NCBI GenBank assembly: GCA_012511085.1
Contig: JAAZGU010000028.1
Location: 1-7,132, forward strand
DNA from: Erysipelothrix sp.
GTDB taxonomy: Bacteria; Bacillota_I; Bacilli_A; Erysipelotrichales; Erysipelotrichaceae
Direction of reading: 5' to 3'
DNA: 7,132 nucleotides
In this document: positions 7,131-7,132 of the stretch, piece after piece
Layout of the letters: every line of letters starts with the position of its first letter
How positions within the stretch are numbered: the first letter of the stretch is position 1
Made by a program: the position numbers and the translations under genes
The notes under the pieces: model-generated
What the model was told of the DNA's origin: nothing
What the model saw: only the letters and a program-made list of their open reading frames with translations
Databases searched by the model: none

Positions 7131-7132
7131 GA

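Overview
The window looks like chromosome of a low-GC Gram-positive (Bacillota) fermenter. The evidence is strong AGGAGG-type ribosome sites, canonical sigma-A-like promoters, short intergenic gaps and Firmicute-type S15, EF4 and HemW proteins. UGA is used as a stop (hemW) and Trp is read from TGG, so the standard bacterial code applies. Class Erysipelotrichia or a close relative is my best guess, at low confidence. No insertion sequence, phage gene, CRISPR array, tRNA or rRNA is visible. Seven genes lie on the minus strand and one on the plus strand, and there is no gene-free stretch over 300 bases.

Left part (1-1087, minus strand): a TetR-family regulator overlaps by 8 bases the start of a membrane-fusion (HlyD/YknX-like) efflux subunit that runs off the left edge. 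The regulator has a good promoter carrying two near-identical 13-base direct repeats, one between -35 and -10 and one over the predicted start site and ribosome site. They are probably its own operator.

Middle (1086-2449): rpsO (ribosomal protein S15) stands alone between its own promoter and terminator, with a leader that folds into a two-part stem and can pair with the Shine-Dalgarno. Back to back with it is a YkwC/3-hydroxyisobutyrate-dehydrogenase-like oxidoreductase on the plus strand. The two divergent promoters appear to share one self-complementary -35 hexamer with identical -10 hexamers at identical 17-base spacing. The oxidoreductase converges on hemW, overlaps its 3' end by 11 bases, and has its terminator inside hemW coding sequence.

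Right part (2389-7132, minus strand): lepA (EF4) has its own promoter, a TTG start and a terminator. It is followed by a probable separately promoted operon of tyrosine phenol-lyase, a small MazG-type nucleotide pyrophosphohydrolase and hemW (radical-SAM heme chaperone), joined by a 1-base and a 14-base overlap. lepA and hemW are neighbours in many Firmicutes, so the lyase and mazG appear to sit inside that pair. The lyase keeps every residue I could check that separates it from tryptophanase. It should convert L-tyrosine to phenol, pyruvate and ammonium.

I found no wholly new multi-gene system. The most interesting signals are regulatory: the mirror-symmetric divergent promoter, the S15 leader, the repeat operator, and promoters interlocked with terminators.
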